This document shows, piece after piece, positions 63,884 to 64,000 of a stretch of 64,000 bases of DNA. The notes beneath the pieces are model-generated. The model ran no database searches and was not told the origin of the DNA. It was given only the letters and a program-made list of their open reading frames with translations. Numbering within the stretch: the first letter of the stretch is position 1; every line of letters starts with the position of its first letter. A program made the translations under genes and the position numbers. The DNA is from Salirhabdus sp. Marseille-P4669. GTDB taxonomy: Bacteria; Bacillota; Bacilli; Bacillales; Alkalibacillaceae. The DNA is taken from positions 62,001-126,000 of the forward strand of contig NZ_OEQK01000005.1 in assembly GCF_900240405.1 (NCBI RefSeq). Reading direction: 5' to 3'.

Positions 63884-64000
63884 ATGAAGAAGGTATTGAA
63901 AAAGTCAATAGGAATTGTTTCTTTAGCTGTATTAATCTCAACAGGTTTACTCTTTAGTCATGCTTCTGCTAGCTCTGTAACTCCAACAAACACTTCAATC
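63884..64000 (+). CDS. Start of an exported protein, cut by the window end
   Basis: Only the first 39 codons are present. MKKVLKKSIGIVSLAVLIS followed by TGLLFSHASA is a typical Sec signal peptide: a basic start, a hydrophobic core and an A-x-A-type signal peptidase I site (HASA then SS). The mature part begins SSVTPTN. ATG 63884 follows AAAGGAGG with normal spacing. The mature protein is not visible, so no function can be given. Confidence 0.75.
   Translation, partial: MKKVLKKSIGIVSLAVLISTGLLFSHASASSVTPTNTSI

Overview
The window reads as a contiguous piece of chromosome from an AT-rich, endospore-forming Firmicute of the family Bacillaceae. Every confident gene is on the + strand. Gene order follows the Bacillus subtilis polC-to-glnA core region closely, and the spore genes dpaA, dpaB, spoIIIE, spoVS, cotE and spoVK are all present. 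The combination of nupNOPQ next to spoIIIE, korAB next to spoVS and the absence of rnjB and tdh-kbl at their B. subtilis positions suggests a lineage outside the B. subtilis group, but the genus is not determined. There are no rRNA or tRNA genes, insertion sequences, prophage genes, defence islands or CRISPR arrays.

Layout. 1-4.6 kb: polC (replicative polymerase). 4.9-14.7 kb: the rimP-nusA-ylxR-ylxQ-infB-ylxP-rbfA-truB-ribF-rpsO-pnp translation and RNA cluster. 14.8-17.4 kb: ylxY, mlpA, ymxH. 17.5-23.8 kb: dipicolinate synthase dpaAB behind a good sigma-K promoter match, then asd-dapG-dapA (aspartate to dihydrodipicolinate, feeding lysine, cell wall and spore dipicolinate), then tepA-ylzJ. 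23.9-26.3 kb: spoIIIE. 26.3-27.2 kb: the largest non-coding stretch, holding a 52-bp-period tandem repeat array. 27.2-32 kb: nupN-O-P-Q nucleoside ABC importer. 32.2-37.8 kb: ymfF-H-I-J-K-M. 37.9-43.7 kb: pgsA-cinA, recA (with promoter and LexA box), rny, ymdB. 43.8-48.8 kb: spoVS (sigma-H promoter), an M19 dipeptidase, korAB and a DCC-family thiol protein. 49-56.6 kb: miaB-ricA, cotE, mutS-mutL. 56.7-61.7 kb: miaA, hfq, spoVK, hflX-ynbB. 61.7-63.6 kb: glnR-glnA with GlnR operators. A secreted or lipid-free exported protein begins at 63884 and runs off the end.

How the parts work together. The first third serves replication, transcription elongation and ribosome maturation. The aspartate pathway sits beside dipicolinate synthase, so the common precursor and the spore-specific branch are neighbours. 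RNase Y (rny), RicA and PNPase together cover much of mRNA turnover. recA, mutS and mutL form the DNA repair content. The regulatory layer is unusually legible: sigma-K, sigma-H and possible sigma-E promoters on spore genes, a LexA box on recA, GlnR boxes on glnRA, CRE-like sites at nupN and spoVS, and intrinsic terminators after most units.

Most of the window is ordinary conserved core. The best candidates for something not already described are non-coding: the 52-bp array at 26534-26765, the leaders of dapG and miaA with competing hairpins, and the promoter-plus-two-terminators arrangement ahead of spoIIIE. All start-codon corrections, promoters and hairpins were read by eye; no search or folding program was run.
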